The notes below the pieces were generated by a model, which did not search any database, was not told the origin of the DNA, and worked only from the letters and a program-made list of their open reading frames with translations. DNA of 64,000 bases, taken from contig CAMCLK010000006.1 in the NCBI GenBank assembly GCA_945875585.1, positions 1 through 64,000 on the forward strand, written 5' to 3'. The position numbers were made by a program, and so were the translations under genes. Shown piece by piece: positions 60,401 through 63,266 of this stretch. Position 1 is the first letter of the stretch. Each line of letters opens with the position of its first letter. Source of the stretch: Candidatus Kuenenia stuttgartensis. Lineage in GTDB: Bacteria; Planctomycetota; Planctomycetia; Gemmatales; Gemmataceae.

Positions 60401-61708
60401 TTGATCAACGGCACTCCTGACACTCACGTCTTAGTGATTTACCTTGATCCGGTTGATTTCGCTGTTTCCGATGGTGCTGGCCGAGAAGTGGGCAGAACCA
60501 CCAATGGTGGCGCTGTTTCCGAAAATCCTTCTGCTGCGGTTTCGTCGCGTGGCGCGCTGGACCTTGTTGTTGTTCCAGTTTCCAGTGCTGGTTCCTTCAA
60601 TATGAATCTGATGGGTGTGGGTGGTGGTCGTGTTCTCGCTGGTGCCACCATGATCACACCTACCGGAACTGTTATAACGCCTCGTGTTGGTTTCAACGGC
60701 GGTTCTTATTCAACCCTTCCTGCCGGCGATGTTCCTAAGGAAGGATTGCAACTTGTTTTGGATTTCAGCCAGGGTGGCGATTCTGGTGGTAATGGCGGCG
60801 GATCTTCCGGTGGTGGTGGCACTGGTACCGGTACGGGTGGAACATCCATTACTTCGGTCATTGCATCGGCAGTCAATTCAACGCTCATTCAGACATTGTC
60901 TTCCCAAGTGGCAAGTGTGATTGATATCAAAGGTTTAGGTGAATTGGCTTCTGCGCAGGCCACTGCTTTTGTTAGTCTCTTGTTGACGGCCTCGACGGTG
61001 GATGGCTCGAAAGATGCCAAAGATTTGTTAGGAACTGATAATGGTTTGCTGGTATTTCTGTCCAATCCCGTTGTTCAGGCAAACTTGCGGGCTGTTTTCG
61101 TTATTTCTCAAGATGTATCAAGTTCTCTTAATCGTGGTGTTCGTTTTATCACCTCTAAGATTGCAGTGGTTGATAAGCTGGTTGCAAGTGCTTCCGCTCC
61201 ATTGCAACAAATCACGGGAACAGTTCTTCCTGGTAAGGTTCGCGTTTTGCTAAGCAATGTTCTTGTTACAACTGGAAATCAGTTCGTTCAGCAAATTGAT
61301 ATCTCTGCCGCAGCTATGGCAAAAGTTGTCATGGATCAGGCTGCCAAACTACTAGTGAAGCCAGTTTCTGGCGCTGATAAGTTACCTTCCACACCACCTG
61401 CTCCTGTGCCGGCTGCTCCCCGATCAGCAGTGCCACCAATGGGTGCCATGGATCGTGCTGTCGCTGAGTTTGCTGGTGATCATCCTGATCTATTGGCAAC
61501 GACAGGTGCTGTTGTAGATGATTCTGTTTGGGGTGATACGGAGTGGATTTGTGGTCCGGAATCAAATGACAAGAATGGCGCTGGTGCGTTAACAGCCGCA
61601 TTACTTGTTGCCGGGTTCCTTACCCCAGCATGGTTGCGTGATCATCTTGCTCGCAAAGCTAATGATAGGCGACCAATCACTCGATTGGATTCTGAAAAGA
61701 AAGACTAG
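39461..61708 (+). CDS. Giant modular surface protein (7415 residues)
   Basis: One uninterrupted frame with GGTAGGA upstream of ATG 39461. The N-terminus is basic without a normal signal peptide and holds LAVEQFESREMPA (residues 48-60), matching the planctomycete LEPR/LEDR-type motif of exported proteins. Modules by approximate residue: Ig-like 61-137; LamG-like 145-305; Ig-like to 408; PA14 460-610; Ig-like 656-849; He_PIG-like 850-942; ten WG repeats 957-1340; He_PIG-like 1346-1431; Ig-like 1434-1817; beta-helix 1822-2107; tandem 101-residue repeats 2390-2998; second beta-helix 3060-3210; mixed beta 3250-3790; Ig-like array 3797-5420; PPC domains 5627-6929. A Gly/Ser/Thr linker near 7105-7130, a helical region, a hydrophobic segment at 7372-7393 and a basic tail end the protein. 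PA14, LamG, Ig and PPC modules suggest carbohydrate adhesion. No catalytic domain was recognised. The gene is visibly more A/T-rich than its upstream neighbours. Confidence 0.9.
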   Translation: MIPSGNRRPAGARRPHMRRTWLGNAIGKMGDLARFLTEGALRKNQPPLAVEQFESREMPALVITGFSDDTGLIGDNVTADPTIKLDGTALANTKIQIQDGASVIGSTSTNAQGQWSFTTTTLSDGVHEILATSATSTSEFLTGNPYALSPNGSNPFIIAQNLGQNWTFEAEYLMASDTNGGLNTVFSYGSYTDGVLVRTLRGDSLFLNGNDKGHLDLFNGPTTNGAFVPVRITYQNDGSQGILEIYVDGQLKDSITANGKLNPADATIRIGSAHHAYNEGFNGQIRNVKITTDSGSGSSASLTLKIDTLAPAKPQIDSFSDNTGAQGANLTSDSTITLVGKAEANSTLAIIDGSKLLGNTVANANGKWSFTTVTLDDGKHDFSVIAIDAAGNSSPVSQTLSLTIDATPPVPVFSNINTPRTNSVDSISVNLGESVTGLALNDFSLTRNGQSVTLAQAKVGGITGQYFSNQTLSGSPALTRIDSAINSDYGGGSPNQAIPSDHFSVRWDGAILPQFSEKYTFRTHTDDGVRLWVNGQLLVDRWNDMGPTSYTGSINLVAGQLTSIKMEYYENSGGAVASLYWLSPSLTEEIIPAARLYDKLGQSFSGSGSSYVLGALGGSTALEGKYILSVTAGAAQDSAVNLSKAAFVSWTVDLTPPAAPVISGFANDTGTAGDGLTSDTTILLFGTAEPLSKVNIYDAGNLLGSIDADVNGVWEFLTASLTDSSHSFTAKATDTAGNISGLSTAYVIVIDSKAPDAPVVTGYSEDSGVVGDRITSDNTITLIGTGEAKAVIAIYDGSNQIGTVSAAANGSWTFTTGILPDGKHDFKAVAIDAAGNISGSSNVQYLTINTNPTFFSVETTTFAEKVAGVFPVMATANPAPTYSVVGVLPQGVTLNASTGVISGVPGSGAAGKIFQFDIVASNGVGPDAVQTFRLAVVGDISPAERTGQYAGFITGTGHRYANQYAFAVIRADGTVAAWGNSAYGASVPAGLVNVAEIFSTKGAFAALKRDGTVVAWGHASYGGTGVPAGLSNVRTIYSTGTAFAALKYDGTVVAWGDPDRGGTVPAGLVGVVDIYSNTESFAALKNDGTVKTWGRNFSQVINPPSNLTGVVRLFSTNEAYCALKSDGTAVVWGGYGGQAPPSFTNLVEVVSNYGAFAALKADGSVISWGGASFGGTGAPTSTGFTKIFSSGNAFAAIKSDGSIVSWGDPGSGGTGAPTGTGFTQIYSTASAFAALKFDGSIVSWGAPGSGATGAPTGSGFAEIYSTGAAFAALKSDGSIAAWGSQFNGGNGAPTQIGFTQIISTPSAFAALKSDGTIVAWGNAGTGGLAPSNLNSVVGLSSPYAHAPAFTIIDKAVFNTQSGKSFQVIARGIPETITLSLVGNLPAGITFNPTTGTFSGTPHAGSDGTYNVKITASNSRFETTIDYPIVVDITRPDVPLIDKFANDTGILGDGVTADSTLIIKGTAEAESTISIFDGQLLLGEVRASVEGNWSFTTPILGEGLHSINATATDQAGNLTEPSAVLFVTVDYREPDAPVITGYSRDSGIQGDLITNDSGITISGIAEPMSLISLFDGNSFIDSISAASDGLWSFSTSQLDERNHEFRIHATDAAGNTSADAYLSVIVDVSSPSRPTIDSYGIDTGIPEDFLTSDRNLQLSGRTEPGASVSVYDGNNLLGHTQVDASGFWNFPTKNLIDGWHSFFVKATDVAGNESLLSNELAMSIDTIAPQSPAPIVSDFTLNADSLWIEGSAEPGSLIRILRQGNLIGSVQLLQNQTDYAIPVEILQDQVNELTVTATDAAGNESSPATIRVLETPALPTIFSVISESDTINGIAGRGTLRWAIKQANATVGPDIIKFNIPGEGIKTIVLGKSLPVLLGGITIDGYTQIGSRANSASIDQAFNGIINVQIAASNFTSIDIGGTNNQVRGIAFGGNSSNNEIIRVSGSANIIAGNFIGIGGNGLPMGGSAASGVVLLGEANIFGGGVAADRNIIGNCSVAVGVAGSGNRVSGNSIGIGLSGSDSITNVDGIVIGDFANNTIVGTDSDDLNDFQERNIISGNYGRGVYARQTTGTVIAGNIIGFAIDGATVIANQNFGIQLALSSDIIIKDNMLVGNGMYVESSKGLKLQASSGLYDVHLVDVALAADSAVQSSGLLSLESSVNFNSSFDATSPSIILISGSIHAHNSNLVFGDVNTPVVMSGDTIFENGYGNLTFGGSIDGYFKLDVRSGGSTEFLGSIGTSMALSGLSTDAPGKTSLSNAFVDGAISIGDKVSLGGIFVVKHGDFKAFQDVTVSSAVNIQAMDGSVELAGPVTSNFALSIQALYEIGLANKNNNFNESLHVSGDDIVVADLDSLDIVIGADDSASIVAAGNLSLSGSAWNLTVSSASVNFGPINLAGNTWIKATGPVVQTGILNIVGDGTIDAINQSIALNLDNDFGGLLTLIGSDISINDRNSLMLELSSNSAFVQAGDDLSVQGKVVGALSTVAGATIFGQTDVIGNLSVKANGPVTQNGIINVAGNTTIDAFNQSIALSQANDFSGPVTLNGSDISINDRNSLMLVLSSNSAFVQAGDDLSLQGKVAGNLSTVAGATIFGQTDVTGNLSVKANGPVTQNGIINVAGGSTIDAFNQSIALSQANDFSGPVTLNGSDISINDRNSLMLELSSNSAFVQAGDDLSLKGKVAGDLSTGAGATIFGQTDVIGNLSVKANGPVTQNGILNVAGNTMIDAFNQSIALSQANDFGGSVTLNGTDISISDRNSLTVMLSANNGIIQSGDDLSLQGKVVGNLSTFAGATIFGQTDVTGNLSVKANGPVTQNGILNVLGATKIGAFSQPIALNQENDFSGVVTLNGSDISIRDRNSLELFLNAGSAEVHSGYDLLLSGSVAENLYTSAGYTSFGSTKIFGNLSTKSGGPVVQSGPINVTGSTEINSQNQVIYLTNSGNHFNGTVALTGSTIEITDSGKLSLILAAESVLINSANDLYFEGKTDGFTKVSSGGNTIFGNLSVAGPLSIIANGSIANKGRIQITGHASLEAGINSAIVLEGANKFSTFSAQHSGSVKLLGASLSEIRVNQVNDVELGFNTLAGSEADGIRISSANSVNIHGNTVGLINKTGIRIESSKEIRVVGNTVSQSAGDGISIVGSPYSNIIANVITEVGGNGIILTNSNGAFIKENVITNSSKFGILIEDTRDGRIIENTITASILDAIKLPATGFSNITSGNKFGLLEESRLFVDVGSAGYDGYSLTNLANPPVISSVVAEETRLLVSGTYLGRPITATTIEIYRTMENGSAYPVATYSGTTDSLGVMVFDVAVSVSNQGIGFRAVASSPSQSSEMSGEMLDGQILDVRVFDGVGQNVMINQSYNRAVRFEVRDPSGVPVAFVPVRLNVPLPSDKVSARFEDGRRDIYVVADRVGVASSPNFEAGPIAGDYFMRALVGGSGPTTSGVLLEIRPPAPVVLNAAVPGATGSSAQSVRGTAHAGSLVRIYRADSGQVIASQQLEANQTDFSIVLPTASENDRKERWVVTSTYDGNLGPIVNQTNGNESNSGFVATNPIVELYLNSPAVPLSSIGQAGGIITVTRNGSIVSTTEFPFLESASYFANGTDGWSVSGSGIPVHIPADQVENGYLTVARQANDPPSYFVSPSTHAGSRGGYYGGVLSFSMRADGKNTNIEAIDVVMAGSGLSLVSIAGSTPGMSWTHYQLDLIANGTWHVGSASGPLATESEIRAVLESFESVAIRGSGDLGASALQLNEVSINGPSTYSNEISLDLIRNSKTNFVITTTDRHGNISGNTILPLITEDSITPRSPAITALVGDTNINGDQVLSSKRLVLIAKADPNVHPLQIGSMNSFIRIYRDGIQIGNTTAGTDGSWTFADPDTLSEGSYVYTATATDRAGNESVRSLSFKSVVDTISPNSPSNFVITPDTGPFIDSVTNIAAPRFSGFAESGSFVDVMLGTETLGRAIADNRGRWNIDLAALPDGDHLLLIRSTDLAGNESVIAQHHLVVDTVAPASANITKLYEDSGEDAADGITNAKRLTLEGTGAPGTFINITRNGAKFGKTQVGSDGTWKLDGTNFELLDGRSAFAAIATDLAGNSAQASADFLVIIDTRAPLAPRTGGISPDTGNPRDRITAVANPSAIGVAEANAKVLVYLDGVAIGSVIATPAGKWKYDLPVMSIGSHTVAAVAIDRAGNVSPTSQIMTLFIDSGLPGRPIFTGISNDTGIDSTDLVTRASSFSVIGTVAEPNLTIRVYRNGVLSGVTKSTENGSFTVAVSGLVEAEYQFTAESINTAGTSSSEGIPLFVAIDLTAPGTPENIIISDDLGFNSTDMLTSDGSISVGGVAEPGSLVEVLLAGQSRRAYADDETGSFSVSYEDITLSDGAYSVQVLAYDVAGNRSARAATATVRIDTSAPSLLLSRLETDTGLSAIDFITSDTTPTLIGSAEAGSTVVAKLFDSELARTTSDSRGAWVLPLGMLQSDFYNLVIVAIDAAGNESRVPVSLVVDAIAPDNAINLSISPDTGVIGDFVTSSNSVILSGLAEINSTISLKINGIINAKIPVELNGKWSGIIPLIKDGSYSVAISVIDTAGNSNQQDAFTITRDSQAPSRPVIREVADSAGTPILDAITSSKHVVLSGSAEPNSLLNIFSDTKIAGSVIVDSIGSWTFSLPALGGKPINQFAVVSIDAAGNNSPNTNFVVIFDATPPSAPKIVGILDGAVVDADALTSSRIPTVRGQSEPNSRVRVTVDGIDSQTVHANSEGIWSALIFGLNDGVHRVVASAIDQAGNQGIASAPYQFTLDTSAPSAPGIDNIQPDGGSSDSDGIIGFDSIVVSGHAEPLSTLSVKFGSLGSSQIIVPNNGQWSINFNQIPDGVYVLDANTIDVAGNLASAGVRTIVIDTSAPAALSGIRFNVDSGISNTDGITNQQPQILSGRGEPGSLVEISAPSLGAAISTMVLQDGSWSAKLALLAVTSPDQKFPQGSTLLVLKQTDQAGNASTAAEFVIVVDETAPDAPYIQLAIANSGLSVGSSGSLSSSRPTIQGLAEPESRIRLEIHSATTVVSTGTVITDSDGKWVYFPTKDLPDGSYSVFAYSTDAAGNESVRSVQFELQLDTRAPQAPSITAVGPDSGSSSTDNLTREASRIFGLAEAGSTVRFFEVMQDGTRSFLGEAIAGSDRNVSLELSGSGVILGHGRHQIVAVAIDAAGNTGVDSALRTIEIDSVAPETPEIVSISDDTGLAGDGVTSDTTQIISGIAEAGSIVSIRLGGPGSPVKTALAGLDGFWTVALTLPEGIQTLEIITTDRAGNSSSIPAIRVLVIDKTAPLPPSSVTLVSDTGRLSSDGVTSNNLPELAGKAEPGSVIRVRYGSAVNGANQTFGSVVAGINGSWSIAAPDIFDDGKYLFEIEASDLAGNLSAKTKLSVTIDTVAPAATIAFPMDGGYYNLKSWSGSIKGSAQSLGGSALARVIGTVTDNLGQYYNGTSFANAFVELTATGTSAWSLPIPAGALVTGHTYTASFVVEDLAGNRDSVSEVTFNFDTVSPVISLNASLPESNLVPQTLVIDFGEPVRSFPLERLSVSDGLTVRQIDQSAGKFTLSLSPSREGVFSVKLPAGAVLDISGNPAPGLSFVTSFDISTSTTDSQKLEFSGSGAGYSGQFGKVSDQDWFRVVAPFSGGLSLNLSGAKSLGTSLKLLDSNKNDIALADNSASASSSLKINVIAGEAFYIGAGARGLSTGAYSLSLALGDPFLDDFGNSVSDTGGLPASGTGIYSVRGEINKSGDVDYFKFVASATGMITFRASPTGSSALIPSLAGGSSENVFTSQTETESRILNQAVVRFPVISGSTYFVKVGSHLASGVESVGTYILESTFAQGGIEATDDQSGLARKVDLSGSVRSANYAMRLEATGDADGFEIILPEAGRRLLISVDSGFECRVVVGTGSFEKSFVTQNGRLLLDGIYTDTRSVPVRVFASGSSGEYRLSVAVDEFSGDFASAKSINPGPIGEVYSGGIQLPGDIDNLAVQILQTGKVIARLDPVGEVFDVSVDIVDASGAVIGTSLVNPDYSVTVSASVSFGDSIFVRIRGNNGSAGRYKLFVQQVPDDFEDTIANASVFAGSVSGNLDFQSDKDVFEFVVNTSGSYVFHTRPDIGSKAEPSLNVIRRGQIVSSVDASVPNSSGLVTVDLMAGEHVFVEVAGFGRLGRYLLDGYADGIQVGDDFPNTINMAQNYQTNVLVPGQDVSGSISPDYDSDFLRFNIAESGKFTIGAGASSGSKLDARLSLFQKDISSQTWQLLATDDDGGDSVNAQIFQALDAGDYLVRVGSSRGTMGSYSLSLNQFVTQSQTGPDDAPDNPAKATIKSFVTTPQGAISIVNGTIERGTDLDYYQFKSPNDGTLIINLARTGGSLDPIVGLYDSDSASDTTNDNSGPGTTDSRLVVDVVKDQIVVISAGSFGLTTGTYRLTVALEIPVADDFGQSPVSSGSIPLDGVALLDYVGDRDVFKFDPAIDGILTVHLDNVVGVSNPRIRILDNHSAVLAEDVAGGFGLNSLLSIRVNVGIPVYIEAASVLGEIGSYKVSARLVDDDYANDASGAFRAIVSANGFVLTGKINSVDPAFQESGTDADWFAFKADRSGLANVRVDSVDGLNPYLFVYNSSLDLIGSQDNRSDLDTGATVPLDLIEGHTYYVRVVGTAGSTGSYTLESRPVVDDHGNSLDSSTALVVDDHANGLIAGAIDTAFDQDYFRFTPSIDSRIAVTLVAGAGSNLDSNLSAFDSNGRLIVANDDATRLTKDSLVEFSVQAGQTYYLRAQGFGSSEGLYQVVVSPIAEIDDEFGDTADMAESWALASDGSGHREGALQSSRDIDLLKVVSPLSGVLELNATIQVGNATVRLFARNGNDVVQVASATGSGLLELNTSVVEAREYFIRIDSVEGDLALYSLDASVQLNSGSDLRPVSSDVIAKLSDEFNAAFVRRIATMTAGGDINKIQNEILSDLVRSYLLINGTPDTHVLVIYLDPVDFAVSDGAGREVGRTTNGGAVSENPSAAVSSRGALDLVVVPVSSAGSFNMNLMGVGGGRVLAGATMITPTGTVITPRVGFNGGSYSTLPAGDVPKEGLQLVLDFSQGGDSGGNGGGSSGGGGTGTGTGGTSITSVIASAVNSTLIQTLSSQVASVIDIKGLGELASAQATAFVSLLLTASTVDGSKDAKDLLGTDNGLLVFLSNPVVQANLRAVFVISQDVSSSLNRGVRFITSKIAVVDKLVASASAPLQQITGTVLPGKVRVLLSNVLVTTGNQFVQQIDISAAAMAKVVMDQAAKLLVKPVSGADKLPSTPPAPVPAAPRSAVPPMGAMDRAVAEFAGDHPDLLATTGAVVDDSVWGDTEWICGPESNDKNGAGALTAALLVAGFLTPAWLRDHLARKANDRRPITRLDSEKKD
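42330..43480 (+). repeat. Ten WG repeats of the BLIP-II/RCC1-like type in the giant protein
   Basis: Ten tandem units of about 38 residues, each of the form AFAALKxDGTVVAWG, a Gly-rich loop, then a segment ending in IYST or similar. The length and the ALK-DG-WG signature match the repeats of beta-lactamase inhibitor protein II (a seven-bladed propeller with units of about 37 residues) better than the longer RCC1 blades. Units 6-9 are most alike (GAPTGxGFTQIYST), suggesting later duplications. The block is flanked by two He_PIG-like Ig domains. Confidence 0.8.
46630..48450 (+). repeat. 303-bp (101-residue) tandem repeats in the giant gene
   Basis: An exact in-frame period: the anchor GACGATATTTGGTCAGAC occurs at 46921, 47224 and 47527, and as GACAATATTT at 47830, each 303 bases apart. 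Units at about 46930, 47233 and 47536 are almost identical at the DNA level; the first and fifth are more diverged and a sixth (48133 on) is degenerate. Protein unit: GNLSVKANGPVTQNGIINVA, then SIALSQANDFSGPVTLNGSD, ISINDRNSL and SAFVQAGDDLS. The short beta-strand pattern resembles filamentous-haemagglutinin-like beta-helix repeats. Confidence 0.9.
48640..49090 (+). repeat. Parallel beta-helix repeats in the giant protein
   Basis: Successive 21-24 residue coils such as SANSVNIHGNTVGLINKTGI, IESSKEIRVVGNTVSQSAGD, SNIIANVITEVGGNGIIL and ENVITNSSKFGILIEDT match PbH1/NosD-like right-handed beta-helix repeats. An earlier beta-helix (44925-45780) opens with GRGTLRWAIKQAN, the 'LREAI..AN' element that commonly begins such domains. 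Confidence 0.78.
50850..55720 (+). repeat. Array of about 16 bacterial Ig-like domains in the giant protein
   Basis: Units of about 97-105 residues, each beginning with a D-x-x-A-P-x-x-P linker, then a DTG segment, 'GxAEPGS' turn, 'GxW' strand and 'AxDxAGN' strand, as in Big_6/Big_13-type bacterial Ig-like domains of large adhesins such as BapA. Conserved acidic residues at domain junctions suggest calcium binding. About nine more such units occur earlier (39650-44900 and one near 49800). Copies are diverged at DNA level, in contrast to the 303-bp repeats. Confidence 0.82.
56340..60245 (+). repeat. About eleven PPC-type domains in the giant protein
   Basis: Units of roughly 110-130 residues starting near 56340, 56660, 57040, 57370, 57710, 58060, 58450, 58810, 59150, 59525 and 59890. 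Each has a DDFxN-like start, a 'GxIxxxxDxDxFxF' strand, a 'LxLxDxxGxxxxxDD' turn and a 'GxYxLxV' end, the pattern of bacterial pre-peptidase C-terminal (PPC) domains. Several are weak or lack the first motif. Confidence 0.78.
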
Positions 61709-62073
61709 TGGTTTGGCGTATTCTGATCTGTTGGGAACGACCATGGTTGCATAATTACAACCACTGCTGAGAGAATCAGAACAAATGCGATTGCATGGCG
61801 CCAATGAAGTGGTTCGTCCAACCACCAGATGCTGAACCCGGCAAACACCACGAGGGTGATTATTTCCTGAATAATCTTGAGCGTGGGTGTGCTGATTCCC
61901 TGACTATATCCAATTCTGTTGGCTGGCACCATGAGGCAATATTCAAAAAACGCGATGCCCCACGAAACCAAGATCGCTGTCAGCAATGGCATTTCCCGCT
62001 GACGCAGGTGTCCATACCAGGCCCATGTCATGAAGATATTCGATATGATCAGAAGGCAAACGGGCGTCATCAT
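61705..62073 (-). CDS. DUF486 small membrane protein (DMT-like)
   Basis: 122 residues with four hydrophobic helices: VCLLIISNIFMTWAWYGHL, LLTAILVSWGIAFFEYCLMV, TLVVFAGFSIWWLD and IAFVLILSAVVVIM. The motifs FFEYCLMVPANRIGY and LKIIQEIITLVVFAGFS are characteristic of DUF486, a family related to drug/metabolite transporters; no substrate is known. The stop codon overlaps that of the giant gene by four bases in a tail-to-tail arrangement. It starts five bases after the stop of the upstream GT87-like gene, so it is likely the last gene of a leftward unit. Confidence 0.9.
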   Translation of the reverse strand: MMTPVCLLIISNIFMTWAWYGHLRQREMPLLTAILVSWGIAFFEYCLMVPANRIGYSQGISTPTLKIIQEIITLVVFAGFSIWWLDEPLHWRHAIAFVLILSAVVVIMQPWSFPTDQNTPNH

Positions 62074-62078
62074 TCAAG

Positions 62079-63266
62079 TTATGCCCGGGTTTGGTGATTG
62101 ATTTTGTGTATGGCTTTTAAATACCAAGGAATCAGTAATGCAACGGATAATGGCAGTAATGCTGGTGTCCACGCTAGCTGTGCTGTTGTTGGTGTTCCGG
62201 AAAACCCAAATGACATTAAAATCACAATTGTTGCCAATAATGGCAATTGTGGGTAGCCCATTTTTCGATTGATCAAGGCCCATCCGATCCATGGTCCTAT
62301 GAGCAGATATGTGGGTGGCTCGATGGCTGGACCTACCAGTAGAAACCAAGCAGTTCCAAGAAATGCCGCGAGTGTTATCACAGATTGTCTTTTCAGCTTT
62401 TGCCCAAACAGCAAAGTTGTGGCCAGGGCTGTTAGGGCAAGGACGCCACTCAAGCCTAGCCATCCTGCTGGGTAAGGTGTTTCAAGGTTTGGGATTTTTC
62501 CAGATAACGATGCAACGATTGCTAGTGCCGCGCTCCAAGCATCACGGAATGCTGCTCTGCGTTCTCCAGCACTGGCCAGTCCATGTTCAACCCATTCTTT
62601 CCATAAAGCATTATTGGCTGCTGACCATGGGCCTGAAAGTATTAATCCGATTCCGATGGCAGCAGCAACCAATGCTGCAATTTGCCTAGGTCGTTGAACT
62701 AACGCCAGCATGGGTATTGATATGATGGTGGGTTTCAGGAACAGCGACATAGCTGTTAGTATCGCACCCAGCCAAACGCGCGTTGGCCCGATGGCCAACC
62801 CACCTATCAAAAGAGCTCCAACATGCGTATTGGCTTGCGCATTCCACAAGCTGCGACCTGCCAGCAATAATACCATGAACCGATATAAACCCAGTTGTTT
62901 GTTGTTCCAGTGCAATCCGCCTGGCAGGATTTTAATTCGTAATTGTTCAGCAGAAAGATACAGCCCAAGGCTACCAACAATTGTCCATAAGATAACCCCT
63001 ACAGATATGTGCCATGGGTAAAAAAGCGAGAATATTGGCAGGCTAGGAGGCGGATACCTGTAAAGATCGATCCCTTCACGTTCAACATATACGTGATTTC
63101 CCGCCAACCAATCTGAGACACCAGCCACATACACCGGGAAAACCGAATGTTTGTAGGGTGCTGCCGCAAGCTTGGTTGCCGCTATGATGGTAATCAACAG
63201 CCAAAGTATTATTGATAGACCAGCCCAGTTTGGATTGGCAGGTTTCGAATGGTCAGACATTTTCAC
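62079..63266 (-). CDS. GT87-like (DUF2029) membrane glycosyltransferase
   Basis: 395 residues from GTG 63266, which forms a GTGA overlap with the stop of the gene upstream; ATG 63260 is an alternative. About ten hydrophobic helices are present. The pattern matches the GT-C fold mannosyltransferase family GT87/DUF2029: an early loop with YVAGVSDWLAGNHVYVE then DLYRYPPPSLPIFSLFYPW, and a later QANTHVGALLIGGLAIGP segment followed by FLKPTIISIPMLALVQRP. GT87 enzymes transfer mannose or related sugars from polyprenyl phosphate carriers on the outer face of the membrane. The acidic residue D of the first loop is a candidate catalytic base. Its acceptor is unknown. Confidence 0.83.
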   Translation of the reverse strand: MKMSDHSKPANPNWAGLSIILWLLITIIAATKLAAAPYKHSVFPVYVAGVSDWLAGNHVYVEREGIDLYRYPPPSLPIFSLFYPWHISVGVILWTIVGSLGLYLSAEQLRIKILPGGLHWNNKQLGLYRFMVLLLAGRSLWNAQANTHVGALLIGGLAIGPTRVWLGAILTAMSLFLKPTIISIPMLALVQRPRQIAALVAAAIGIGLILSGPWSAANNALWKEWVEHGLASAGERRAAFRDAWSAALAIVASLSGKIPNLETPYPAGWLGLSGVLALTALATTLLFGQKLKRQSVITLAAFLGTAWFLLVGPAIEPPTYLLIGPWIGWALINRKMGYPQLPLLATIVILMSFGFSGTPTTAQLAWTPALLPLSVALLIPWYLKAIHKINHQTRA

